From: an uncultured Lachnospiraceae bacterium
GTDB lineage: Bacteria > Bacillota > Clostridia > Lachnospirales > Lachnospiraceae
Assembly: GCA_910585995.1 (NCBI GenBank)
Contig: CAJUGG010000034.1
Coordinates: forward strand, 1 to 59,885
Direction of reading: 5' to 3'
DNA length: 59,885 bases
Shown one piece after another: positions 25,990 to 34,976 of this stretch. Numbering within the stretch: the first letter of the stretch is position 1; each line of letters opens with the position of its first letter. Position numbers and translations under genes: made by a program. A model generated the notes under the pieces. That model had not been told where the DNA came from and searched no databases. It worked only from the letters and a program-made list of their open reading frames with translations.

Positions 25990-27525
25990 TTACAGTCCTT
26001 CGCCGATCTCCTTGTAGCTGTCCAGTCTTAAAAAAGCATCTGCCTGTATCTGATACGCCCTCTCCGGCAGATCCATCTGCGGATGTCCGTTGAAGATTTT
26101 TTTCACATTTATTTTTGTATCCAGAATAAATTTATAGGCATCCTGACTTTTCTGATTATCCCCTAATACCAACTGGATCTTTTCATAATCCTCATAAAAA
26201 TATTCCATAAGAAGCGGTACAATCTGCTTTTGGAAAATCTCAGAGAGCTTCTCCACCGACGGTTCGTTTCTAAGCGGAACAAAAAACGCATGTCCGATCA
26301 TATGTTCTCTATCAAACAGATATGAGATCCGCTCGTTGATCACCTGCAACATCTTCGGCACATCCAGTATCTTGTCCCCTTCCTGGATCGCAATCCCCTT
26401 CAGCACTTCCATATCCGGCATCATCTCAATAAAAGAGAATCTTCTGCGAAGGGCAGTATCCATCAAGGCAATGGAGCGGTCTGCGGTATTCATGGTGCCT
26501 AAAAGATAGACATTTTGGGGTACGCTGAACGTATCGCCCGAATAAGGCAGTGTCACCGCCATCTCTTCTTCTGCTTTTTTACGCTTGCTCTTTTCGATCA
26601 GGGTAATCAGTTCCCCAAAGATCCTGGAGATATTTCCCCGGTTGATCTCATCCATGATAAAGACACAGGGATATTCTTCTTCCTGTATGGTAAAATGGCT
26701 GCTCTTGTCATATTTTTGGATCAGGCTTAAGATCCCGGCCAGATCGATGCGCCAGGAAGGGAGCGGATAGACGCTCATTCGGCCCAGACGTTTGCCGCCG
26801 TTTAAGGACACGATGTTTTCATCAATATCTTTTGCCACCCAGCGGACTTTCCTTGTCCTTGGATAGTTCTCATAGCCTTCCTTGTCATACAGGTATTCGC
26901 CGTCGATGATACCGATTGCGTCGATGGATGTATTATTTTTCTCGATCAGGACAATATCCCCTTGTTCCATATTTTCCTGAAAATTAATCAAAATGGCTCT
27001 GGTGATATCGTTTAATCGCTCAGTATCTTCGGTGATCCGCTCTCCCCAATCCCGCCAGCCAATGCGGATCTCGCCATGGTCAAAACAGTGGCTCTTTAAC
27101 TCCGAATGGCCAGTGCCGTCTAAGAGTACGCACCAGACGGTGGGATTTTCCTTGATCTTTGAAAGGGCAGACTTTACCGTCACAGCGCGGTTTCTGGCCT
27201 CGTCACAGAATTTTTTAAACAGCCCCGGTACGATCTGATAGGTCAGCCTTTTGCTGTCTTCTTCCTCTACGCGCGGACGGATGCCTTCGATAAATTCCTC
27301 ATATCCATAGGACTGATGAAACGTAGTAAAAGCGATCCGTCCCACGTCCGGCGACTTCAGTTCTTGAAAACGCTTCAGCACCTCACCATAGGGCATCGCT
27401 TTGACTTCTTCCAGAGTCTTTCCGTCGCAGATCGCCACCGCATAGAGCACCGTATGGTAAGTCTTTCCTGTGCCTGGAGGGCCATATAAGATCATATTGC
27501 AGTCAAAAGAAGAACTCCCGTTCAT
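25990..27525 (-). CDS. mcrB: McrB AAA+ GTPase subunit with an inserted reader domain
   Basis: The 511-aa protein has the AAA+ motor at both ends. Walker A GPPGTGKT lies at residues 15-22, Walker B CVFIMDEINRGNISR near 287-301, and the McrB signature GTMNTADRS near 343-351, then LMDTALRRRFSF. Residues about 110-265 interrupt the motor and look like an EVE/PUA-like reader domain (VWCVLLDG...IRIGWRDWG...GDIVLIEK...AIGIIDGEY), likely to bind modified bases. Classical E. coli McrB instead has its reader at the N-terminus. The start ATG 27525 overlaps the stop of the SGNH hydrolase gene by four bases. With mcrC directly downstream, this is a complete two-gene system against modified foreign DNA. 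Confidence 0.93.
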   Translation of the reverse strand: MNGSSSFDCNMILYGPPGTGKTYHTVLYAVAICDGKTLEEVKAMPYGEVLKRFQELKSPDVGRIAFTTFHQSYGYEEFIEGIRPRVEEEDSKRLTYQIVPGLFKKFCDEARNRAVTVKSALSKIKENPTVWCVLLDGTGHSELKSHCFDHGEIRIGWRDWGERITEDTERLNDITRAILINFQENMEQGDIVLIEKNNTSIDAIGIIDGEYLYDKEGYENYPRTRKVRWVAKDIDENIVSLNGGKRLGRMSVYPLPSWRIDLAGILSLIQKYDKSSHFTIQEEEYPCVFIMDEINRGNISRIFGELITLIEKSKRKKAEEEMAVTLPYSGDTFSVPQNVYLLGTMNTADRSIALMDTALRRRFSFIEMMPDMEVLKGIAIQEGDKILDVPKMLQVINERISYLFDREHMIGHAFFVPLRNEPSVEKLSEIFQKQIVPLLMEYFYEDYEKIQLVLGDNQKSQDAYKFILDTKINVKKIFNGHPQMDLPERAYQIQADAFLRLDSYKEIGEGL

Positions 27526-28151
27526 ATCTCCTCCATCTTCCGGATCTTCTGATAGACTGCCTCCGCTAACATCCTGTGTCCTTCTTCTTCCAGATGCAGT
27601 CCGTCTGTCTCACCCACTTTAGTGACCAAAGAGCCGTCCAGAAACTCTGCTCCTTCGCGCTTTGCCAAGGCTTCATATTCCCCCGCCAACTCCTTTGACA
27701 TCTCCACCGAATGGAGGTCAAACTCTGAGCCAAAGCTGCTCCTGGCAATCACTGGCGTCATGGCTGCGGGCGCGATGATCAGCGTCTGAAATTCCCCTCC
27801 TGCACACGCTCTGGCTTTCCTAAGCACCTGCATAAGCCCCTGCGTGATCTCCTGGACCGACAGCTTCAGATAGCTCTTGCAGTCGTTACTTCCCAGCATC
27901 AGTATCAGCAGGTCCACTGCCGGTTCTCCTGACATGGCCTTTTCGATCCCGTCGAGTCCATTTCTCCCAGGTTCTATAAAGTCATCAAATGCCGTGGTTC
28001 TGCCGCACAGTCCTTCTTCTTTCACCTGATAAGCATCCCCCAGCATCTTCTTAAGCCGCCCTGGCCAGCGGATCTTCTTATTATATCTGCCGCCCCCCTG
28101 CGGCTGATAGCCAAACGTATTGGAATCCCCATAGCATACAATTTTCTTCAT
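27522..28151 (-). CDS. SGNH/GDSL-family hydrolase within the defence operon
   Basis: The 209-aa protein has all SGNH blocks: GDS in KIVCYGDSNTFGYQP near residue 9 (nucleophile Ser), the block II Gly in EEGLCGRTT, block III LMLGSNDCK near 95, and the Asp/His pair in ETDGLHLEEEGHRM near 185. There is no signal peptide, so it acts inside the cell as an esterase or deacylase of unknown substrate. It starts 77 bp after the jetC stop and its own stop overlaps the mcrB start (ATGA), so its translation is tied to mcrB. Such a hydrolase is not a known component of Wadjet or McrBC. It could be an accessory factor or a passenger gene. Confidence 0.9.
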   Translation of the reverse strand: MKKIVCYGDSNTFGYQPQGGGRYNKKIRWPGRLKKMLGDAYQVKEEGLCGRTTAFDDFIEPGRNGLDGIEKAMSGEPAVDLLILMLGSNDCKSYLKLSVQEITQGLMQVLRKARACAGGEFQTLIIAPAAMTPVIARSSFGSEFDLHSVEMSKELAGEYEALAKREGAEFLDGSLVTKVGETDGLHLEEEGHRMLAEAVYQKIRKMEEI

Positions 28152-28228
28152 CCTTATTTTCCTCTATTATTGTACCGCAGCTTCCTTTCCAAGCTCTGCT
28201 TCTGGGCTTGTCCGGTCCGTTGCCGTTA

Positions 28229-31200
28229 TTAGAACACCAGTTCTTGCTGTTCTAAGACTTCCAGCCGGGAAGTCTCTAAGACACTGGGTTCCTTTCCTCT
28301 TAGATGGTTTCCTTTTAGATACTGCATCCCGCTTCTTAAGTTGGCGCTCACTAGATTCAGGACATAGATATTGTCAAAACGGCTGTAGATGGATTCTCCG
28401 CCCAGACCGGTCAGACAGATCAACTGAGTGTTGGTCTTTTTTGCCATATCCATCAAAGGTTTTAACAGATGCGCTGCATTGGTCTGGGCAAACGGATTGT
28501 CCATCACCAGTACCTTTCCCTCATTCCGCTCTGCAAAGAGATCACTTTCATCCCGGCGCATATAGTGAAGAAGACTTGAGAGAACCACAAAAGCAGACAA
28601 GAATCCTTCGCCGCCGGAGTTTTGCGCCACCTCGGCCCATGTGATGGGGTATTCCCGCTGTTCCTCGATCTTGTACAAGCGAATCTGGATATTGCCGATG
28701 CCAACCACCGTGTCATACAGGTTGCGGGTCGTTAGCTGGGTCCCCAGATACTCCTGGATATTTTTATGTTCCCTTACAAGCGCAAGTCCTCTTAATGTCA
28801 CTTTGTCGATCAGATCCTGCAGGCGAAGATGATACAGACTCTCCTGCTCTTCCCAGGAAGGCAGCTCCAGTTTTAACATCTTGGTCGAGCGTCCCCGGAC
28901 GGTGATGGTGGAATTGCTGTCGATCTTGTCCATATTGCGGTGGACTTCCCGGATATAGTCCTCTAATAATTCCACCACATTCGCCCGTTCCTTTTCCACC
29001 ATCGAGATATCCACCTGAAGCTTCTCCATCAGGCTCTCGTAGGAGCACAGCGTGGTCGACAACTGTTTTAACACCTGCTCCGCCTGATCCGTCAGCCTCA
29101 GCATGGCTTCCAACGGTTTTTTATAAAATTCATCCTGAAATTCTTCCATGCGCACGACGCGGTTCAGGATCTGATTCAATCGTTCTCTTGCCTGCTGGCG
29201 CTTCTGGATACTCTGCCTGTAATCCCGGATTAAGATGCCTTGCACTTCCCGTAGCTGTTCGCGGCTCATCCCGGCAAAATCCTGCTCCCACAGCACAGGC
29301 TCGCCAAGATCGAACATGCTGTACTCCGAGAGCGCCGTCAGATTCTCTTCATAGCTCTGCAGCCGGCTCTTCAATAGTTGTTCCTGTTTACCCAATTCCT
29401 TTTTCTGATATTCCAGCTCATTTTTTCTGGCTGCAAAATCCTGCTGCGGGATCTCTTTTTTCGGAAGCGGCTGTTCCTGCCCGCAGACTTCCTGCATCCT
29501 CTGGCAGCGGTCCTTTTTTTGCTGTTCCACTTTTGCGACTGCAGCCTTTTCCTCGATCCACAGGCTTTGCTTTTGTTTGATCTTTTTTTCACAATCTTCC
29601 AAAAGCGCTTCCTGGTGCAGCTCTTCTTTTCGATGATAGGTAACAGTAAGCCAGCTCTCAGCTTCCAGATGGTATTTCAGGCGCAGATGCTCCAGTTCTT
29701 CTGCTCCCTGCTGGTATCGTTTAGCTGCGCGCTGTTCCTGCTCTTCCAGATCCTGAAGCTGTACAGAGAAACTGCTGGTGATCGCTGCATATCTGGCCTC
29801 CATCACCTCCAGCTCCTCTTTCGTAATCGGCGCTGCCTCCCCGGCTGGCTGATAGCGCTCATAGAGCTGCCGCCTTTCCTGCATCCGCTCTGCTTCGCGT
29901 TCTAGCTGTGTCAGCGCAAGTTCTGTGGTCTTTTGCTGTTCCTTTAACTTTTCCAGACTGTTTTCTGCGATTGTCCTGCGCTCTTCCAAGCGGCGGATCG
30001 CCCGGCCGCACTGCTCTAACTTCTGACACTCCTGCTCATACTGCTGGTATGCCTTGCAAAGTTCCTCCAGATCCTGCTGCTGCCTCTTTTTTGCTTCCGA
30101 CTCCCGCTCGGATTCTCTCAGTTCTTGATCCAATAGACTTAGTTCCTGCTCAGTGCTTCTTTCCTCTTCCTGACTTTTCTTAAGTTCCTCTTTCAGTTTT
30201 TGCTGTTCTTCTGAAAGTTCTTTCAGTCTGCGCGTATGCTCTTCATAGAGCGCCCGCGTGATGGTATGATGCCGGATCAGTTCCTGGCGTGCAAAATACT
30301 CGTCGTACTCTTTTTTGCGCACACGCACAGCTTCCTGCTTTTTCTGAATCTCCTGTCTCTTTTCTTCCACCAGACACTTCAGCTTTTCTTCGTTGAGCAG
30401 ATTCTCATTGAACAACAGGTAGAAGTAGACGCCGGACATTGACACAACGGATTCTTTTTTTGTCTCTTTTAGTTCCTTAAGCTCCTCCCGCACGATGATC
30501 GGCAGAGGAAAAGACGTACACACCTCACCTGCATGAGCAGAAAGCTTATCCAATTCTTTTTGGGATAATAACAGGGCATAGGGTAAAAACGGATGGCTTC
30601 GCACCAACTCCTGGTTGTCCGCTTCACTGTTTCCATTCTTTTTCAGCCACTCCATCCCATAGACGATGGGAAGCCCCAGATCCGACAGCTCACTTTTCAG
30701 CGCAGGCGGAAGCTCCAATGTCTTTCCTTCTGTCAACTGCTCGTATTCTTTTTTTAGCTGGTCCTCTTCCCGCTCCAGATTTCTGCGGAGCGATTCTAAC
30801 TCCTGCAGTTTCCGTTCAGAAGCTTTTTGGATCATCGGGCTGTCAAACAGTGCCTCTTCTCCCAGATCCAGATACTTAAGTACCAGCTTTCGCTCTGTTA
30901 ATTCTTTGTCAAAGACGGCACTCAGCTTTTGCTCCTGCTCTTCTTCCATCTTTTTTTGTATCTGCTGCCCATACAGCGTCTGTGTGCGGCGCCTTGCCTC
31001 CTTCTTCCGCTCCAGAGAAGCCTCCTTTTGCCTGCGCTTCGTCTGTCTGTCCCGGATACATGTCTCGATGGCTTTTTTGATCTTTTCCATACGGATATTC
31101 AACGTTCCCGGCTCATAGACCCCTAAGATATTCCGGGCAAGCTCTTCCTGATACGTCTGGTTGTATTGCTCTTCCTTCTGTGTGTATGCCTCCACGCGAC

Positions 31201-32641
31201 TCTTTAGCGCCCCTTCTTTGGATGCCTCCGATAAAAGCGCCTGTTCGTAGTCTGCAAGCTTCTGCCTCTCCTTGGCCTTTTCCGTCTGGAGCTTTTGATA
31301 CTGCGTATAGTTCTCTTCCACTGCGCGCTGATTCTCTTTTAGAGCACTCTGATAATACTGATACAGCGCCTCTCCCAACCGCTCTCTCTCCGGCGCTAAC
31401 TTAGCCTCCTCCTGCTGAGACACCTGTATCTTCTGCCGGATCTTCTCTAACTCCTTGCGAAGCTCTGACAGCGCTTCCTGCTGTCTGGCACAGTTCAACA
31501 GATTAAGTTTCTTCTGGATCTGTTTAGCTGTCCGCTCTAAATCTTCCTGCTCCGCTTCTAACAGATCCCGGTTGCTGATACGCCTTAGAAGGGTCTCTTC
31601 CAACTCGTGAATCTCACTGGAATATCTCTCATATTCGATCCGGGCGATCTGGGCAGCCAGTGCTTCTGACTGAGCCGCTGCCTGCTCTTGTTCCTCTTCG
31701 GTCTGTTCCTTTAGGCGCTTCAGTTCCTCGATAAAACGCGCCAGCAGATGCATCTGTTCTTGTTCTCTTTTTTCTTCCTCCTGATACTGAAGTGCCTGCT
31801 CCCTGACCGGCTTTACTTCTTCTTGAAAACGGCGGATCACATCTCGTCTCTTGATCTTGGACTCATTGTCCTGATACTGCGCCACATACTTTTGCAGAAG
31901 ACTTTGAAAGACCTGCATCCGGTTCTTCTCCTGGTTTAATTTCTGTTCCACCGTATCCAAGAACCATTTTTCCACCAGCTTTTTCTCCTCTTTGCAGTCC
32001 GAAAAAAGCGTCGACAACCCGGATTCCTCCTGGTTGATCTTCTGGATAATCGTCTCCCATTCTTTATAATAGATCTGATACTCCATCAATTTTTGAAAAT
32101 ATTGTCTCTGCTGCGCCGCATTTTCCATATCATAGCAGAAAAACTGCAGGGAATTGTCCTTTTTATATCCTTCGAACATCTGTTTGCACGAGGCGAAACT
32201 TTTTAAAGTCATCTCCTTTTCGCCCTTTTCCACCACAGGCAGATGATGGATATCGGTCAGACAAGGTTTGCGGTATTCACTGATAAGCGTGATGATCTCT
32301 AACGGCTCCTCACGCTCGCCCTGGGTATCCTGATGTTGTGCTTTTCGCACCATCATCCCGGTCAGTACATAGCCGGTCCCTTGATCAAGCGCCCACTCCA
32401 CCAAGATCAGCGAAGGTTTGTTGGTAGTAAAATAACTCTCGAATGTGCGGTCCTTGGTATCCCGGTAGCGCTTATGTACAAAAGGCGCTGTCAGCATCTG
32501 TACCATCACCGATTTGCCGCCGCCATTTTTCAGAGAGATCAGCGTACTCTCTCCCTGCAGATGAAAACACTCATCGCTGATGCGGGTAGCATTATGATTA
32601 TAATTTACATTGATCAGCCGAACGGCCTGTATCTTACTCAT
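28229..32641 (-). CDS. jetC: JetC, SMC-like ATPase of a Wadjet anti-plasmid system
   Basis: The 1,470-aa protein is an SMC/MukB-like ATPase. The N-terminal head has Walker A in ISLKNGGGKSVMVQ (residues about 36-49). More than 1,000 residues of Glu-, Gln-, Lys- and Arg-rich coiled coil follow, with a hinge-like break near 660-730 (TLELPPALKSELSDLGLPI). The C-terminal head has the signature SGGEGFLSAF near 1342 and Walker B KVLVMDNPF near 1376. In Wadjet, JetC with JetA and JetB extrudes DNA loops and JetD cleaves closed circular plasmids. It overlaps jetB by eight bases. It is longer than the roughly 1,100-aa JetC of the best studied type I systems, pointing to another Wadjet type (probably III), though I cannot fix the type without a search. 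Confidence 0.93.
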   Translation of the reverse strand: MSKIQAVRLINVNYNHNATRISDECFHLQGESTLISLKNGGGKSVMVQMLTAPFVHKRYRDTKDRTFESYFTTNKPSLILVEWALDQGTGYVLTGMMVRKAQHQDTQGEREEPLEIITLISEYRKPCLTDIHHLPVVEKGEKEMTLKSFASCKQMFEGYKKDNSLQFFCYDMENAAQQRQYFQKLMEYQIYYKEWETIIQKINQEESGLSTLFSDCKEEKKLVEKWFLDTVEQKLNQEKNRMQVFQSLLQKYVAQYQDNESKIKRRDVIRRFQEEVKPVREQALQYQEEEKREQEQMHLLARFIEELKRLKEQTEEEQEQAAAQSEALAAQIARIEYERYSSEIHELEETLLRRISNRDLLEAEQEDLERTAKQIQKKLNLLNCARQQEALSELRKELEKIRQKIQVSQQEEAKLAPERERLGEALYQYYQSALKENQRAVEENYTQYQKLQTEKAKERQKLADYEQALLSEASKEGALKSRVEAYTQKEEQYNQTYQEELARNILGVYEPGTLNIRMEKIKKAIETCIRDRQTKRRQKEASLERKKEARRRTQTLYGQQIQKKMEEEQEQKLSAVFDKELTERKLVLKYLDLGEEALFDSPMIQKASERKLQELESLRRNLEREEDQLKKEYEQLTEGKTLELPPALKSELSDLGLPIVYGMEWLKKNGNSEADNQELVRSHPFLPYALLLSQKELDKLSAHAGEVCTSFPLPIIVREELKELKETKKESVVSMSGVYFYLLFNENLLNEEKLKCLVEEKRQEIQKKQEAVRVRKKEYDEYFARQELIRHHTITRALYEEHTRRLKELSEEQQKLKEELKKSQEEERSTEQELSLLDQELRESERESEAKKRQQQDLEELCKAYQQYEQECQKLEQCGRAIRRLEERRTIAENSLEKLKEQQKTTELALTQLEREAERMQERRQLYERYQPAGEAAPITKEELEVMEARYAAITSSFSVQLQDLEEQEQRAAKRYQQGAEELEHLRLKYHLEAESWLTVTYHRKEELHQEALLEDCEKKIKQKQSLWIEEKAAVAKVEQQKKDRCQRMQEVCGQEQPLPKKEIPQQDFAARKNELEYQKKELGKQEQLLKSRLQSYEENLTALSEYSMFDLGEPVLWEQDFAGMSREQLREVQGILIRDYRQSIQKRQQARERLNQILNRVVRMEEFQDEFYKKPLEAMLRLTDQAEQVLKQLSTTLCSYESLMEKLQVDISMVEKERANVVELLEDYIREVHRNMDKIDSNSTITVRGRSTKMLKLELPSWEEQESLYHLRLQDLIDKVTLRGLALVREHKNIQEYLGTQLTTRNLYDTVVGIGNIQIRLYKIEEQREYPITWAEVAQNSGGEGFLSAFVVLSSLLHYMRRDESDLFAERNEGKVLVMDNPFAQTNAAHLLKPLMDMAKKTNTQLICLTGLGGESIYSRFDNIYVLNLVSANLRSGMQYLKGNHLRGKEPSVLETSRLEVLEQQELVF

Positions 32642-33350
32642 CCTTTGTACCTCTTAGTATCTTTTGGACTCTCTCGTAGTTGTTCTGATTCAGAAGATTC
32701 CAGTCCATAAAATTATCGAGTTTTTTCGTAGTCTTGATCATCTCGTCTGGTGCCACATACTCCACTAGTCCCTGTTTCTCCAAAAAGATCAGGATATTGT
32801 GCAAGAATCCCTCTTTGGTCGTCTTGGCTCTGGAGCCTTTTTCATCGGATTTTAACGCCTCATAGGCCTGCAGCATATCCGAAAATGCGATGCCGGAGTG
32901 CTCCTGCGCCTCTTCATCCATCTGCCCGGCTCCTTCTTTCAGATGGGTGGAGATGCTGTTCATCAGTTCCCCAGTACGGATATATTCCCTCGCCTTACTG
33001 CTGCTTCCCTGTCCGTCATAAAATTCCACCAACAGCGTCAGGATGGCAAACTGGGACAGATAGTAGTCCTTGTCTGTGGCCCCCGATCTGCAGAGCATCT
33101 GTTTTAACTGTCCTTTGGAAAATCCCAGAACATCATTCTCCTCCTTAGGAATCAGATAGATCACATTGCCGTAGCGTTCGATCACACTGTCCGCCGCTTC
33201 CCCCTGGGATTTTACCAAGTTCTGCACCTCTTCCTGTTCTGTATAGGCGCGATAGAGACGCCCTTCTTCCTCTTCCTTTAACTCATGATGGATCAGCAGA
33301 TAATAAAAGATCTCCTGGCTCGTCCTGATAGTATCTATTTCATATGCCAT
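32634..33350 (-). CDS. jetB: JetB, MukE-like subunit of Wadjet
   Basis: The 238-aa protein matches JetB in size and place. It is mostly helical with tandem winged-helix character, as in MukE and other kleisin-associated subunits, and I recognise no catalytic residue. Its end overlaps the start of jetC by eight bases, and it begins 5 bp after jetA. In Wadjet, JetB dimers bind the JetA kleisin and the JetC heads. The identification depends mainly on the operon: JetC and JetD carry diagnostic motifs, and these two middle genes occupy the right positions with the right sizes. Confidence 0.85.
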   Translation of the reverse strand: MAYEIDTIRTSQEIFYYLLIHHELKEEEEGRLYRAYTEQEEVQNLVKSQGEAADSVIERYGNVIYLIPKEENDVLGFSKGQLKQMLCRSGATDKDYYLSQFAILTLLVEFYDGQGSSSKAREYIRTGELMNSISTHLKEGAGQMDEEAQEHSGIAFSDMLQAYEALKSDEKGSRAKTTKEGFLHNILIFLEKQGLVEYVAPDEMIKTTKKLDNFMDWNLLNQNNYERVQKILRGTKDE

Positions 33351-33355
33351 ATGTA

Positions 33356-34963
33356 TTATTCCTCCCGATACACCGTAAGCTGCACATTGGAGCAGCGGAT
33401 GGTCCGCATCTGTCCTTCCTCCTGGATATTGGAAAACGTCACCACACCCTTATCCTCGCTTCGGACAATCTCCAAGCGCTGTATAGGGCTTCCCTTGTCT
33501 TCTTCTGCCAGCGTAAGCAGCATCTCATGTAGCTGAAAATCCTCCGAGTTGTCCTGGATATACTCCCTTCGCTCCTTCTGAAGCTCTGCAAAATCAATCG
33601 TGCGGCTTTTTAAAAGCTCTACCATCACTTCCTTAAAGACCTCCACGCTTGGAATCAGCTGCTCTAGTTCCTCTTCGGTAAGCTGTTCTTTTAATTCCTG
33701 CAGCGACAAAGTTCCCTTTTGTAACACATGCCCCAGCAGACAGCCCAGACTGTTCTGATATCGCTGCAGCTTCGCCTTGCGCCGCTGTTCCTTTTCCAAA
33801 AGCCAGCTCTCCTCATCAAAGTCGAGTTCCTCTGTGCTGTCTTGTTCCGTCTGTTTTCTGGATGGTCTTTGCAGCTGAAATGCTTTGTTGGGATTGTAGA
33901 CCCTCGCCACATCCTGATTCAATAAAGGTCGCAGAAAATAATGAAGTCTTTTCAGTGTATCCGCATCCTTTAACACCGGATCATAGAGCTTGGCCCTAAG
34001 CGGAAAACGCTGAATCAAAGACATCTGCGAGAGCTGCTCTAATTCTCTGGTATAGAGTGCTTTCAGATCAAAATGACTGCTTAGGATCTTCTGATGTTCA
34101 TCCAGCGTTCGGTTCAGATAATATTCGATCTCCTTTAGATGGTTGAGCTTGTCCTCCTCTGTGGGAAGCAGCTGCTGTACATTGATATTTTTTTCCTCTA
34201 ACTCCTTCGCGCGGCTCTTGACCATCTCGCGGTAATTCTGAAATTTCTGCTTGGTATCCTGAATCGTCTGGATATTGCCCTCCAATGTCTCCTCGTACTC
34301 CTGTACCGAATAACTCAATGCATTTCTGCGGATCTTTCCCATATCATCCTGTGTCTTTTGCAGCTGCATCCGCAGGAGGTTAAAGATATTTTTGATCTCA
34401 TCCACGGCTTTTCCATAACTCTGCTTTTTCAGATGCATCTGAAAGATCATCTCGTGGATATTTAACTTCATATTATTTTCAATTTCTAGGGTGGATAACA
34501 ACAGATTATAACCATCATCGGTCAGATAATAGGAAGTGCGCCGAAATTCCTGATCCAGATAGACAATTCGATTGGCCACATAGCTGATATGCATCGTGGT
34601 ATATTCTTGTTTTTCAAAATCATAGCCATCAAAATACATGGCCTTTCCTTCGTTGCACAGGATGGTATTGATGATAAAATCTCCCAGCCCTCTGCACTCC
34701 TCGTAATTCAGATGTCTGTGAAAATACTGCATATTGACGGTATCGATATAAGCGCCGATATCGTCCATGGTGCAGGTCTCCTCTTTTAAGGACTGCTCCA
34801 TAATATACAGAAGTACCGTAAAGATCATATTGATCTGTTCGTCATTTTTCAAAAAACCATACTGTTTCCAGGTGGTCTTCTGGATACTGTTCTGCACCAA
34901 GATGGTATAGAGTCCCACACTTTTCATCCTCTTGGGAAACTGTTTTAGAAAATCATACTGCAT
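33356..34963 (-). CDS. jetA: JetA, MukF-like kleisin subunit of Wadjet
   Basis: The 535-aa protein has an N-terminal winged-helix region, a helical middle with heptad-like stretches (EEKNINVQQLLPTEEDKL and neighbours), and a C-terminal wing, the layout of MukF/JetA kleisins. It bridges the two JetC heads. Start ATG 34963 is 13 bp after the jetD stop, and GGACAG-like purines lie upstream. No enzymatic motif is expected or seen. It resembles the JetA family that NCBI has also carried as a DUF5716-type protein, but that label is from memory. Order here is jetD-jetA-jetB-jetC, not the jetABCD order of the classic type I operon. Confidence 0.87.
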   Translation of the reverse strand: MQYDFLKQFPKRMKSVGLYTILVQNSIQKTTWKQYGFLKNDEQINMIFTVLLYIMEQSLKEETCTMDDIGAYIDTVNMQYFHRHLNYEECRGLGDFIINTILCNEGKAMYFDGYDFEKQEYTTMHISYVANRIVYLDQEFRRTSYYLTDDGYNLLLSTLEIENNMKLNIHEMIFQMHLKKQSYGKAVDEIKNIFNLLRMQLQKTQDDMGKIRRNALSYSVQEYEETLEGNIQTIQDTKQKFQNYREMVKSRAKELEEKNINVQQLLPTEEDKLNHLKEIEYYLNRTLDEHQKILSSHFDLKALYTRELEQLSQMSLIQRFPLRAKLYDPVLKDADTLKRLHYFLRPLLNQDVARVYNPNKAFQLQRPSRKQTEQDSTEELDFDEESWLLEKEQRRKAKLQRYQNSLGCLLGHVLQKGTLSLQELKEQLTEEELEQLIPSVEVFKEVMVELLKSRTIDFAELQKERREYIQDNSEDFQLHEMLLTLAEEDKGSPIQRLEIVRSEDKGVVTFSNIQEEGQMRTIRCSNVQLTVYREE

Positions 34964-34976
34964 CCGACTGTCCTCT

